Part shown: positions 34,583 to 46,883 of the stretch, one piece after another
Layout of the letters: every line of letters begins with the position of its first letter
Position numbering within the stretch: the stretch's first letter is position 1
NCBI RefSeq assembly: GCF_003086295.3
Contig: NW_027255457.1
Span: 69,501 to 133,500, forward strand
Direction: 5' to 3'
DNA length: 64,000 nucleotides
DNA from: Arachis hypogaea
Taxonomy: Eukaryota; Streptophyta; Magnoliopsida; Fabales; Fabaceae
The notes under the pieces: model-generated
What the model was told of the DNA's origin: nothing
The model's database searches: none
Seen by the model: the letters and a program-made list of their open reading frames with translations, nothing else
Program-made: the position numbers and the translations under genes

Positions 34583-35730
34583 AGAGATTTCAAGGTTTTT
34601 AGTGTTTTTAGGGTTTTTAGGATTTTCTATAGTTTTTAAGGTTTTCTAGGGTTTTTAGGGTTTTTTAGGAGTTTTGAGGATTCTCTAGGGGTTTTAGTGT
34701 TTTTTAGGGTTTTGTAGGGTTTGTTAGAATTTTCTAGTGTTTTGTAGGGTTTTTAGCGCTTTTTAGGGTTTTCTAGGGTTTTTAGGATTTTTTAGGGTTT
34801 TGTAGGATTTTTTAGGTTTTTTAGGGTTTCCTATTATTCTTAGGGTTTTTTATTGTTTTCTAAGAATTTCTGGAGTTTTTTACGATTTTCTACGGTTTTC
34901 TAGGGTTTTCTAGAGTTTTAAGAGTTTTTTAGGGTTTTTTACGGTTTTTAGGGTTTTTTAGGCTTTTCTAGGGTTTTCTATGGTTTTTAGGGTTTTCTTA
35001 GGTTTTTAGTGTTTTTTAGGATTTTTAGGGTTTCTTAGGATTTTCTAGGGTTTTTAGTGTTTTTAAGCTTTTAAGGGTTTTTTAGGGTTTTCTAGGGGTT
35101 TTTAGTGTTTTTAAGGTTTTAAGGGTTTTCTAGGGTTTTTTAGTGTTTTTGGGTTTTTTTGGGGTTTTCTAGGATTTTTAGGATTTTTTAGGGTTTTCTA
35201 GGATTTTTTAGGTTTTTTAGGATTTCCTATTGTTGTTAGGGCTTTTTATGGTTTTCTAGGGATTTTTAGGGATTTTTAGCGTTTTCTTGGATTTTTTAGG
35301 GTTTTTAGTGTTTTTTAGGGTTTTCTATAGTTTTTACAGTTTTTTAGGGTTTTCTAGGGTTTTTTATGATTTTCTAGGGTTTTTAGCGTTTTCTTCGTGT
35401 TTTTAAGATTTTAAAGATTTTTTAGGGTTTTTTAAGATTTTTTAGGGTTTTCTATGATTTTTTAGGGTTTTTTAGGGTTTTCTATGATTCTTAGGATTTT
35501 TTATGATTTTTTAGAATTTTCTATGATTCTTAGGATTTTTTATGGTTTTCTAGGGTTTTTTGGGATTTTCTAGGATTTTCTAGAATTTTTAGAGTTTTTT
35601 AGGGTTTTCTAGGTTTTTTAAGATTTTAGGGATTTTAGCGTTTTCTAGGATTTTTTTAGGGTTTTTAAGGTTTTCTAGGGTTTTTAGGGTATTAGGGTTT
35701 TCTAGGATTTCAAGGGTATGGGTTTGGGTT
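34583..35730. repeat. G/T arm, forward start, reverse end
   Basis: Begins as a forward arm directly after the missing J2 and ends at a degenerate reverse J1 (GGGTTTGGGTTAAAAACCC, 35721-35739). It therefore contains a hidden orientation change. The final 0.5 kb, with GGATTTTAGCG, matches the ends of arms at 45375 and 49608. Confidence 0.78.
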
Positions 35731-36735
35731 AAAAACCCTAAAAACTCTAGAAAATTTTAGAAAACTCTAAAAAACCCTAAAAATCTCTAGAAACCCTAAA
35801 AAAACCCTAGAAAAAACCCTAAAAATTCTAGAAAATCTTAGAAAACCCTAAAAAACCCTAAAAATCTTTAGAAACCCTCAGAAACCCTAGAAAATCCCAA
35901 AAAACCCTAGAAAACCGTAAAAAACCCTAGAAAACCCTAAAAAACCCTAAGAATCATAGAACACCCTAAAAAACCTAAAAAATCCTAGAAAACCCTAAAA
36001 AATCCTAAAAATCCTAGAAAATCCTAAAAGATCCAAAAAAACCCTAGAAAACCCTTAAAACCTTAAAAAACCCCTAGAAAACCCTAAAAACCCTTAAAAC
36101 CTTAAAACCTTAAAAACACTAAAAACTCTAGAAAACCCTAAAAAACCCTAAAAACCCTAAAAAACACTATAAACCCTAGAAAACTCTAAAAAACACTAAA
36201 AAAACCTAGAAAACTCTAAAAAATCCTAAAAATCCTAAAAACCCTAAAAATCCTAGAAAACCCTAAAAATAATAGAAAACCCTAAAAAATACTAAAAATC
36301 CAATAAAACCCTAAAACCCATAGAAAACCCTAAAAAATCCTAAAAACCGTAGAAAATCCTAAAAAACTCTTAAAACTCTAGAAAACCCTAGAAAACCCCG
36401 AAAAATCCTAGAAAACCGTAAAAAAACTCCAGAAAACCTTAGAAAACACTAAAAAACCCTAAGAATAAAAGGAAACCCTAAAAACCCTAAAAAATCCTAC
36501 AAAACCCTAAAAATCCTAAAAACCCTAGAAAACCCTAAAAACGCTAAAAACCCTACAAAACACTAGAAAATTCTAACAAACCCTGCAAAACCCTAAAACC
36601 CTTAGAGAATCTTAAAAACTCCTAAAACACCCTAAAAACCCTAGAAAACCTTAAAAACTCTTGAAAACCCTAAAAACCCTAAAAACCCTAGAAAACTCTA
36701 AAAACCTTGAAAACGCTAAAAAAAAGCATAAAAAA
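35731..36735 (-). repeat. C/A arm, reverse orientation
   Basis: Runs from a reverse J1 to a reverse J2 (AACGCTAAAAAAAAGCATAA, then GTTTTAGTG). Close relative of the arms at 45376-46228 and 49609-50528: all share AATCCAATAAAACCC followed by AACCCATAGAAAACCC. Confidence 0.82.
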
Positions 36736-37454
36736 GTTTTAGTGTTTTTAGGATTTTTAGGGCTTTCTAGGGGTTTTTAGTTTTTAGGGTTTTCTTGGAT
36801 TTTTAGTGTTTTTAGGATTTTTAGGGTTTCTTAGGGTTATCTAGGGTTTTCTAAAGTTTTTTAGGGTTTTTCGAGTTTTCTAGGGTTTTTAGGTTTTTTT
36901 AGGGTTTTTAGGGTTTTCTAGGGGTTTTAGGGTTTTCTGGAGTTTTCTAGGGTTTTTAGGGTTTTCTAGGGTTTTTTTTGTTTTTAGGGTTTTCTAGGGT
37001 TTTTTGGGTTTTTATGGTTTTCTAGGTTTTTTACGGTTTTCTGGGTTTTTTTGGAGTTTTCTAGGGTTTTCCATAGTTCTTAGAGTTTTTTAGGATTTTC
37101 TAGGATATTTTAGCATTCTCTTGGGTTTTTAGCATTTTCTAGGGTCTGGGTTTTCTATGATTTTTTAGGATTCTCTAGGGTTTTCTAGGGTTCTTAGGGT
37201 GTTTTAGGGTTTTTTAGGGTTTCCTAGGCTTTTTAGGATTTTTTAGGGTTTTTAGTGTTTTCTGGGGGTTTTTAGGGTTTTCTAGAATTTTTTATGATTT
37301 TCTAGGGTTTTTAGCATTTTCTAGGGTTTTCCAGGGTTTTTTAGGGATTTCTTGGATTTTTTAAGATTCTCTAGGGTTTTTTAGAAATTTCTAGGTTTTT
37401 TCGCGTTTTCTAGGGCATTGTAGGGTTTTTTAGTGTTTTCTAGTGTTTTGGGTT
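36736..37454 (-). repeat. G/T arm, reverse orientation
   Basis: Between a reverse J2 and a reverse J1 (CTAGTGTTTTGGGTTAAAAA). Homologous to 50529-51207: both contain GGGCTTTCTAGGGG, GCATTCTCTTGGG and a CTGGGTTTTCTATG stretch, about 13.8 kb apart. Confidence 0.82.
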
Positions 37455-38272
37455 AAAAAACCCTAAAAATTCTAGAAAATCTTAGAAAATCCTAAAAAAC
37501 CCTAAAAATCTCTAGAAACCCTAAAAAACCCTAACAACCTCTAGAAACCCTAAAAAACCCTAACAACGATAGAAAACCTTAAAAAACCCTAACAACGATA
37601 GAAAATCCAAAAAAATCCTAAAATCCCTAAAAAACCCTAAAAATCATAAAAAAGCCTAGAAAAATTAAAAAATCCTAAAAAGCCCTAAAAAACGCTAGAA
37701 AATCCTAAAAAACTCTAGAAAACCCTAAAAACTCCAAAAACTCTAGAAAACCCTAGAAAATCCCAAAAAACCCTAGAAAACCGTAAAAAACTTTAGAAAA
37801 CCCTAAAAAACCCTAAGAATCATAGAACACCCTAAAAAACCTAAAAAATTCTAGAAACCCCTAAAAAATTCTAAAAACCCTAGAAAACCCTAAAAAACCC
37901 AAAAAACCCTAAAAAACCCTAGAAAACCCTTAAAACCTTAAAAAACACTAAAAACGCCTAGAAAACCCTAAAAAAACCCTTAAAACCTTAAAAACACTAA
38001 AAACCCTAAAAAACCCTAAAAACTCTAAAAAACACTATAAACCCTAGAAAAATCTAAAAAACACTAAAAAACCTAGAAAACTCTAAAAAACCCTAAAAAG
38101 CTAAAAAACACTTGAAAACCCTAGAAAAATCCTAAAAACCCTAAAAAACCCTAGAAAATCCTAAAAACCATAGAAAATCCTAAAAAAAAATCCTAAAAAC
38201 CCAAGAAAACCCTAAAAAACCATAGAAATCCATAGAAAACCCTAAACCCTAAACCCTAAAAACACTAAAAAA
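37455..38272. repeat. C/A arm, reverse start, forward end
   Basis: Starts as the reverse complement of a type A G/T arm (paired CCCTAACAACGATAGAAAA near 37550 and 37590) but ends with a forward J2. The fusion lies at or near three perfect CCCTAAA units. Confidence 0.8.
38240..38260 (-). repeat. Perfect CCCTAAA patch (3 units)
   Basis: Three exact CCCTAAA units immediately before the forward J2, in an arm that began in reverse orientation, so at or beside an inversion join. Confidence 0.88.
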
Positions 38273-38975
38273 CTTTTTTATGCGTTTTTTACCGTTTTCA
38301 AGGTTTTTAGTGTTTTCAAGGGTTTTTAGGGTTTTCTAGAGTTTTTAAGGTTTTCTAGGGTTTAGGGTTTTTAGGAGTTTTTTAGATTCTCTAGGGGTTT
38401 TAGTGTTTTTTAGGGTTTTGCAGGGTTTGTTAGAATTTTCTAGTGTTTTGTAGGGTTTTTAGCGTTTTTTAGGGTTTTCTAGGGTTTTTAGGATTTTTAG
38501 GGTTTTGTAGGATTTTTTAGGTTTTTTAGGGTTTTCTTTTATTCTTAGGGTTTTTAGGATTTTCTAGGATTTTTCGGGATTTTCTAGGGTTTTCTAGAGT
38601 TTTAAGAGTTTTTTAGGGTTTCCTACGGTTTTTAGGATTTTTTAGGGTTTTCTAGGGTTTTCTATGGGTTTTTGGGTTTTATTGGATTTTTAGTGTTTTT
38701 TTAGGATTTTCTATGATTTTTAGGGTTTTCTAGGGTTTTTTTTAGGGTTTTTAGGGTTTTTAGGGTTTTTTTAGAGTTTTCTAGGGTTTATGGTATTTTT
38801 TAGGGTTTTTAGGGTTTTTTAGTGTTTTTAAGGTTTTAAGGGTTTTTTATGATTTTCTAGGGGTTTTTAGTATTTTTTAAGGTTTTAAGGTTTTCTAGGG
38901 TTTTTTTTGGAGTTTTTAGGGTTTTTAGGATTTTTTTAGGGTTTAATAGGATTTTTTTAGATTCTTTAGGGTATT
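38273..38975 (+). repeat. G/T arm, forward
   Basis: Starts with J2 (ACTTTTTTATGCG variant, also at 57171). Forward type throughout, ending abruptly at GGGTATTCCCTAC without J1. Confidence 0.8.
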
Positions 38976-40523
38976 CCCTACAAAAATCATAGAAAACGCT
39001 AAAATCCCTAAAATCTTAAAAAACTTAGAAAACCCTAAAAAACTCTAAAAATTCTAGAAAATCCTAGAAAACCCCAAAAAACCCTAGAAAACCATAGAAA
39101 ACCCTAGAAATGCCTAAAAAACTCTAAAAATCGTAAAAAAAAATCCTAAAAAACTCTTAAAACTCTAGAAAATCCTAGAAAACCCCGAAAACTCTAGAAA
39201 ACCCTAGAAAACCCTAGAAAACCGTAAAAAACTCCCTAAAAACCCTAAGAAACATAGAACACCCTAAAAAACCTAAAAAAATCATAGAAAACCCTAAAAA
39301 TCCTAAAAAGCCTAGAAAACCCTAAAAAAATCCTAAAAAACCCTAGAAAACCCTTAAAATCTTAAAAAACACTAAAAACCCTTAGAAAATACTAAAAAAC
39401 CCTTAAAACCTTAAAAACACTAAAAACCCTAGAAAATCCTAAAAAACCCTAAAAACCCTAACAAACACTATAAACCCTAGAAAACTCTAAAAAACACGAA
39501 AATCCCTAGAAAACTCTAAAAAACTCTAAAAAGCTAAAAAACACTAGAAAACCCTAGAAAAATCCTAGAAAACCCTAAAAACCATAGAAAACCCTAAAAA
39601 ACTCTAAAAACCCAAGAAAACCCTAAAAATCCTAAAAACCGTAGAAAACCCTAAAAAACTCTTAAAACTCTAGAAAACCCTAGAAAACTCCAAAAAACCC
39701 TAGAAAATCGTAAAAAAATCCTGAAAACCTTAGAAAACACTAAAAAACCTAGAAAATCCTAGAAAACCCTAAAAAATCCTAAAAACCCTAGAAAACCCTA
39801 AAAAACCCAAAAAATACTAAAAAACCCTAGAAAACCCTTAAAACCTTAAAAAACACTAAAAACCCCTAGAAAACCCTAAAAAACCCTTAAAACCTTAAAA
39901 ACACTAAAAATCCTAGAAAATCCTAAGAAACCCTAAAAACCCTAAAAAACACTATAAACCCTAGAATACTCTAAAAAACACAAAAAACCCTAGAAAACTC
40001 TAAAAAACTTTAAAAAGCTAAAAAACACTAGAAAACCCTAGAAAAATCCTAAAAACTCCTAGAAACCCCTAAAAATCATAGAAAACCCTAAAAACCATAG
40101 AAAACCCTAAAAAACACTAAAAACCTAAGAAAATCCTAAAAACCATAGAAAACCATAGAAAAGCCTAAAAAACCCTAAAAACTGTAAAAAACCCTAAAAA
40201 ACTCTAGAAATCCTTAGAAAACTCTAGAAAACCCTAGCAAACCCCAAAAAGTCTAGAAAACCCTAGAAAACCGTGAAAAACTCCGGAAATCCTTAGAAAA
40301 CACTAAAAAACCCTAAGAATAATAGGAAACCCTAAAAAATCCTACAAAACCCTAAAAAATCCTAAAAACCCTAGAAAACCCTAAAAAACACTAAAACCCT
40401 AGAGAATCCTAAAAACTCCTAAAAAACCCTAAAAACCCTAGAAAACCTTAAAAACTCTAGAAAATCCTAAAAACCCTAGAAAATACTAAAAATCTTGAAA
40501 ACGCTAAAAAAAAGTATAAAAAA
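38976..40523. repeat. Long C/A arm with ~484-bp internal tandem duplication
   Basis: Mostly reverse orientation, ending in a reverse J2. The block beginning CCCTTAAAA at 39351 repeats at 39835, each followed by CACTATAAACCC and AAAAGCTAAAAAACAC. Homologous to 55155-57170 and 59608-62061. Confidence 0.82.
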
Positions 40524-41263
40524 GTTTTTTAGTGTTTTCAGGGTCTTTTAGGGTTTTCTAGGGTTTTTAGGATTTTTTAGGGTTTTCTAGGGGTTTTTAG
40601 TTTTTTAGGGTTTTTATGGTTTTGTTGGGTTTTTAGTGTTTTTATGATATTTAGGGTTTCTTATGGTTTTTTAGGGTTTTCTAGGGTTTTCTAAAGTTTT
40701 TTAGGGTTTTTAGGGTTTTCCAGGGTTTTTAGGATTCTATGGGGTTTTCTAGTGTTTAAGATTTTCTAGGGTTTTTTAGGGTTTTCTTGGTTTTTTACGG
40801 TTTTCTGGGGTTTTTTGGAGTTTTCTAGGGTTTTCTAGAGTTCTTAGCGTTTTTTACGATTCTCTAGGATTTTTTAGCATTCTCTTGGATTTTTAGTATT
40901 TTCTAGGGTTTTTAGGGATTTCTGGGTTTTCTAGGATTTTTTAGGATTCTCTTGGGTTTTCTATAGGGTACTTAGGGTGTTTTAGAGTTTTTTACGGTTT
41001 CCTAGGGTTTTTAGGATTTTTTAAGGTTTTTAGAGTTTTCTGGGGTTTTTTAGGATTTTCTAGGGTTTTTATGATTTTCTAGGATTTTTAGCGTTTTCTA
41101 GGGTTTTCCAGGATTTTTTAGGGATTTCTTGGATTTTTTATCATTTTTAGGGTTTTCAAGGGTTTAGGGTTTAGGATTTCTAGGATTTTTTAGGAATTTC
41201 TAGGTTTTTTTAGGTTTTTTCGCGTTTTCTACGGTTTTGTAGGGGTTTTTAGTGTTTTAGGTT
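40524..41263 (-). repeat. G/T arm, reverse orientation
   Basis: Between a reverse J2 (AAGTATAAAAAAGTTTTTTA) and reverse J1 (TTTTAGGTTAAAAACCC). Contains TTTCTATAGGGTACTTAGGG, shared only with the arm ending at 57983. A local TTTAGGGTTTAGG patch lies at 41163-41175. Confidence 0.82.
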
Positions 41264-42441
41264 AAAAACCCTAAAAATTCTAGAAAATCTTAGAAAACCC
41301 TAAAAAACCATAAAAAAAATCCTAGAAAACCCTAAAAAACCCTAACAATGATAGAAAACTCTAAAAAACCCTAACAACGATAGAAAATCCTAGAAAACCC
41401 TAAAAATTTCTAAAATCCCTAAAAAACCCTAAAAACCTTTAAAAACTCTAGAAAACTTAAAAAACCTTAGAAAACGCTAAAAACCTTATAAAATCCGAAA
41501 AAAAACCCAATAAAATCCTAAATAACTCTAAAAAAAAGCCCTATAAAACGCTAAAAACCCTAGAAAATCCTAAAAAACCCTAGAAAACCCTAAAAAAAAC
41601 CTAGAAAACTCTAAAAAACTCTAAAAACTCTAGAAAACCTCAAAAACCCCAAAAATCCTAGAAAACCGTAAAAAACTGCAGAAAATCCTAAAAAACCCTA
41701 AGAATCTTAGAAAACCCTAAAAAACCTAAAAACTCCTAGAAACCCTAGAAAAGCCTAAAAAATCCTAAAAACCCTAGAAATCCATAAAAATCCAAAAAAC
41801 CCTAAAAAACCCTTGAAAACCCTAAAAATCCTAGAGAATCTTAAAAAATCCAAGAAATCCCTAAAAAACCCTGGAAAACCCTAGAAAACGCTAAAAATCC
41901 TACAAAATCATAGAAAATCCTAGAAAATCCTAAAAAACCCCAGAAAATACTAAAAAGCTTAAAAAACCCTAAAAACCCTAGGAAACCCTAAAAAACCCTA
42001 AAACACCCTAAGTAAAAACCCAAGAGAATCCTAAAAAATCCTAGAAAACCCAGAAATCCCTAAAAACCCTAGAAAATGATAAAATCCAAGACAATGCTAA
42101 AAAATCCTAGATAATCCTAAAACACGCTAAGAACTCTAGAAAACACTAGAAAACTCCCAAAAACCCCAGAAAACCGTAAAAAACCTAGAAAATCCTAAAA
42201 ACCCTAGAAAACCCTAGAAAACACTAGAAAACCCCTAAAAAACCCCAGAAAATCCTAAAAACCCAAGAAAATCCTAAAAACCCTAAAAAACTTTAGAAAA
42301 CCCTAGAAAACCCTAAAAAACCATAAGAAATCCTAAATATCCTAAAAACACTAAAACCTTAAGAAAACCCTAAAAAACTAAAAACCCCTGAAAACCTAAA
42401 AAATCCTAAAAACCCTAGAAAACCCTAAAAACACTAAAAAA
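41264..42441. repeat. C/A arm, reverse start, forward end
   Basis: First half is reverse type (CCCTAACAACGATAG); from about 41825 it is forward type (TAGAGAATCTTAAAAAATCC) and ends in a forward J2. The orientation changes without a polarity change. Homologous to 57984-59071. Confidence 0.8.
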
Positions 42442-43060
42442 CTTTTTTATGCTTTTTTTTAGCGTTTTCATGGTTTTTAGTGTTTTCTAGGGTTTTTAGG
42501 GTTTTTAGGATTTTCTGGAGTTTTTAAGGTTTTCTAGGGTTTTTAGGGTTTTTTAGGAGTTTTTAGGATTCTCTAGGGGTCTTAGTGTTTTTTAGGGCTT
42601 TGTAGGGTTTGTTAGAATTTTCTAGTGTTTTGTAGGGTTTTTATCGTTTTTTAGGATTTTCTAGGGTTTTTAGGATTTTTTAGGGTTTTGTAAGATTTTT
42701 TAGGTTTTTTTGGGTTTCGTATTATTCTTAGGGATTTTTAGTGTTTTCTAAGGATTTCTGGAGTGTTTTACGGTTTTCTAGGGTTTTCTAGAATTTTCAG
42801 GATTTTCTAGGGTTTTCTAGAGTTTTAAGAGTTTTCTAGGGTTTTTTACGGTTTTTAGGGTTTTTTTAGGCTTTTCTAGGGTTTTCTATGGTTTTTAGGG
42901 TTTTCTTAGGTTTTTAGTGTTTTTTAGGGTTTTCTATGGTTTTTAGAGTTTTTTAGGGTTTTCTGGGGTTTTTAGGATTTTTCTAGGGTTTTCTAGTATT
43001 TTTTAGCTGTTTAAAGTTTTTTAGAGTTTTCTAGGGTTTTTCGTGTTTTTTTAGTTTCTT
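42442..43060 (+). repeat. G/T arm, forward, truncated
   Basis: Starts with a full J2 and resembles the starts of the arms at 47628 and 62062, including TTTAAAGTTTTTTAGAG near 43012. Breaks at TTAGTTTCTTAAAACTC (43050-43066) with no J1. Confidence 0.8.
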
Positions 43061-43317
43061 AAAACTCAAGAAAACCCTAGAAAACCCCGAAAAACCCTAG
43101 AAAACCCTAAAAATCCTACAAAACCCTAAAAAACACTAGAAAATTCTAACAAACCCTACAAAATCCTAAAAAATACTAAAACCCCTAGAGAATCCTAAAA
43201 ACTCCTAAAAAACCCTAAAAACCCTAGAAAAACTTAAAAACTCTAGAAAACCCAAAAAACCCTAAAAACCCTAGAAAACACTGAAATCCTTGAAAACGCT
43301 AAAAAAAGCATAAAAAA
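43061..43317 (-). repeat. C/A fragment, reverse, copy of 45973-46228
   Basis: 257 bp nearly identical to the end of the arm at 45376-46228, starting AAAACTCAAGAAAACCC in both. Ends in the reverse J2. It is the left end of a duplicated block of about 0.67 kb. Confidence 0.85.
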
Positions 43318-45375
43318 GTTTTTTAGTGTTTTTAGGGGGTTTTTAGGGTTTTCTAGGGTTTTTAGGATTTTTTAGGGTTTTCTAGGGGTTTTTAGTTTTT
43401 TAGGGTTTTTAGGGTATTCTTGGATTTTTTGTGTTTTTAGGATATATAGGGTTTCTTATGGTTTTTTTGGGTTTTCTAGGGTTTTCTAAAGTTTTTTAGG
43501 GTTTTTAGGGTTTTCTAGGGTTTTTAGGATTTTCTTGGGTTTTCTATGGGATTTCTAGGATTTTCTAGGGTTTTTAGGATTTTCTAGGGTTTTCTAGGGT
43601 TTTTAAGATTTTCTAGGGTTTTCTAGGGTTTTTAGGGTTTTCTAGGGTTTTTACGATTTTCTGGGGTTTTTTGGAGTTTTCTAGAGTTCTTAGAGTTTTT
43701 TAGGATTTTCTAGGATTTTTTAGGATTCTCTTGGGTTTTCTAGGGTACATAGGGTGTTTTAGGGTTTTTTAGGGTTTCCTAGGGTTTTTAGGATTTTTTA
43801 AGGTTTTTAGTGTTTTCTGGGGTTTTTTAGGATTTTCTAGGGTTTTTTATGATTTTCCAGGGTTTTTTAGGGATTTCTTGGATGTTTTAAGATTCTCTAG
43901 GTTTTTTAGGGTTTTCAAGGGTGTTTTAGGATTTTTTGGATTTTTAGGATTTTTTTAGGCTTTTTTTAGGAGTTTTTAGTTTTTTTAGGGTTTTCTAAGA
44001 TTCTTAGTGTTTTTTAGGATTTTCTGCAGTTTTTAAGGTTTTAAGGGTTTTCTAGGGTTTTTTAGTATTTTTTGGGTTTTTTAGGGTTTTCTAGGATTTT
44101 TAGGGTTTTTTTAGGGTTTTCTAGGATTTTTTAGGTTTTTTAGGGTTTCCTATTATTCATAGGGTTTTTTAGTGTTTTCTAAGGTTTTCTGTTGTTTTTT
44201 TACGGTTTTCTAGGGTTTTTTGGAGTTTTCTAGGATTTTCTAGAGTTTTAAGAGTTTTTTAGGGTTTTCTACGGTTTTTAGGATTTTTTAGGGTTTTCTG
44301 GGGTTTTTAGAGTTTTTTAGGGTTTTCTATGGTTTTTAGGATTTTCTAGGATTTTTTAGGGTTTTCTAGGGTTTTTAGGATTTTTCTAGGATTTTCTAGT
44401 GTTTTTTAGCTTTTTAGAGTTTTTTAGAGTTTTCTAGGGTTTTTTGTGTTTTTAAGAGTTTTCTAGGGTTTATAGTGTTTGTTAGGGTTTTTAGGGTTTT
44501 TTAGGGTTTTCTAGGGTTTTTAGTGTTTTTAAGGTTTTAAGGGTTTTTAGGATTTTCTAAGGGTTTTTAGTGTTTTTTAATATTTTAAAGGTTTTCTAGG
44601 GTTTTTTAGGGTTTTCTATGGTTTTCTAAGGGTTTAGGGTTTTCTATGATTTTTTAGGTTTTTAGGGTGTTCTATGATTCTTAGGGTTTTTTTGGGTTTT
44701 CTAGGGTTTTTTAAGATTTTTAGGATTTTTTAAGATTTTTAGGGTTTTTTAGGGATTTTAGGGTTTTTTAGGATTTTCTAGGGTTTTCTATCGTTGTTAG
44801 GATTTTCTAGGGTTTTCTATTGTTGTTAGGGCTTTTTAGGGTTTTCTAGGGATTTTTAGGGATTTTTAGGGTTTTCTTGGATTTTTTAGGGTTTTTAGTG
44901 TTTTTTAGGGTTTTCTATAGTTTTTAGAGTTTTTTAGGATTTTCTAGGGTTTTCTAGGTTTTTTATGATTTTCTAGGGTTTTTAGCGTTTTCTAGGGTTT
45001 TCTAGGATTTCTTAGGGAATTCTAAGATTTTCTAGGGTTTTTATGATTTTAAAGATTTTTTAGAGTTTTTTAAGATTTTTTTAGGATTTTCTATGATTTT
45101 TTAGGGTTTTCTAGGGTTTTCTATGATTCTTAGGATTTTTTATGATTTTTTAGGATTTTTTTAGGATTTTCTATGATTCTTAGGATTTTTTAGGATTTTC
45201 TAAGATTTTTACGGTTTTCTAGGGTTTTTTGGGGTTTTCTGGGATTTTCTAGAATTTTTAAGGTTTTTTAGGGTTTTCTAGGTTTTTTAAGATTTTAGGG
45301 ATTTTAGCGTTTTCTAGGATTTTTTTAGGGTTTTTAAGGTTTTCTAGGGTTTTTAGGGTATTAGGGTTTTGGGTT
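43318..45375. repeat. Long G/T arm, composite
   Basis: About 2.06 kb. The first 0.4 kb copies 46229-46630; the middle includes forward-type sequence (GTTTCCTATTATTCATAGGG near 44145); the end is reverse with the third-class J1 (GGTATTAGGGTTTTGGGTTA). CTATCGTTGTTAGG occurs near 44790. Confidence 0.8.
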
Positions 45376-46228
45376 AAAAACCCTAAAAACTCTAGAAAAT
45401 CTTAGAAAACTCTATAAAACCCTAAAAATCTCTAGAAACCCTAAAAAAAACCGTAAAAATTCTAGAAAATCTTAGAAAACCCTAAAAAATCCTAAAAATC
45501 TCTAGAAACCCTCAGAAACCCTAGAAAATCCTAAAAAACCCTAGAAAACCGTAAAAAACCCTAAAAAATCCTAAGAATCATAGAACACCCTAAAAAACCT
45601 AAAAAATCCTAGAAAACCCTAAAAAATCCTAAAAACCCTAGAAAATCCTAAAAGATCCAAAAAAACCCTAGAAAATCCTTAAAACCTTAAAAAACCCCTA
45701 GAAAACCCTAAAAAACCCTTAAAACCTTAAAAACACTAAAAGCCCTAGAAAACCCTAAAAAATACTATAAACCCTAGAAAACTCTAAAAAACACTAAAAA
45801 AACCTAGAAAACTCTAAAAAATCCTAAAAACCCTATAAAAAACCTAGAAAACCCTAAAAACCATAGAAAACCCTAAAAAACACTAAAAATCCAATAAAAC
45901 CCTAAAACCCATAGAAAACCCTAGAAAACCTTAAAAAATCCTAGAAACCGTAGAAAACCCTAAAAAACTCTTAAAACTCAAGAAAACCCTAGAAAACCCC
46001 GAAAAACCCTAGAAAACCCTAAAAATCCTACAAAACCCTAAAAAACACTAGAAAATTCTAACAAACCCTACAAAATCCTAAAAAATACTAAAACCCCTAG
46101 AGAATCCTAAAAACTCCTAAAAAACCCTAAAACCCTAGAAAAACTTAAAAACTCAAGAAAACCCAAAAAACCCTAAAAACCCTAGAAAACACTGAAATCC
46201 TTGAAAACGCTAAAAAAAGCATAAAAAA
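45376..46228 (-). repeat. C/A arm, reverse
   Basis: From reverse J1 to reverse J2. Starts AAAAACCCTAAAAACTCTAG, as do the arms at 35731, 49609 and 63694. Contains the AATCCAATAAAACCC signature near 45890. Confidence 0.84.
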
Positions 46229-46883
46229 GTTTTTTAGTGTTTTTAGGGGGTTTTTAGGGTTTTCTAGGGTTTTTAGGATTTTTTAGGGTTTTCTAGGGGT
46301 TTTTAGTTTTTTAGGGTTTTTAGGGTATTCTAGGATTTTTTGTGTTTTTAGGATATTTAGGGTTTCTTATGGTTTTTTTGGGTTTTCTAAAGCTTTTTAG
46401 GGTTTTTGGGGTTTTCTAGGGTTTTTAGGATTTTCTTGGGTTTTCTATGGGATTTCTAGGATTTTCTAGGGTTTTTAGGATTTTCTAGGGTTTTCTAGGG
46501 TTTTTAAGATTTTCTAGGGTTTTCTAGGATTTTTAGGGTTTTCTAGGGTTTTTACGATTTTCTGGGATTTTTTGGAGTTTTCTAGAGTTCTTAGAGTTTT
46601 TTAGGGTTTTCTAGGATTTTTTAGGATTTTATTGGGTTTTTAGGATTTTATTAGGTTTTTAGCGTTTTCTAAGGTTTTTTAGGATTTTTTAAATTTTCTA
46701 GGATTTTTAAAGGTTTTTAGGATTTTTTAGGGATTTTAGGGTTTTTTAGGGATTTCTAGGATTTTCTATCGTTGTTAGGGTTTTTTAGAGTTTTCTATCA
46801 TTGTTAGGGTTTTTTAGGGTTTTCTAGGATTTTTTTATGGTTTTTTAGGTTTTCTAAGATTTTCTAGAATTTTTAGGGTTTTT
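46229..46883. repeat. G/T arm, reverse start, forward end
   Basis: Begins at a reverse J2 and ends at a classical forward J1 (46883/46884), with two CTATC(G/A)TTGTTAGGG motifs near 46760 and 46797 as in type A. A hidden inversion join lies near 46630. Confidence 0.8.
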
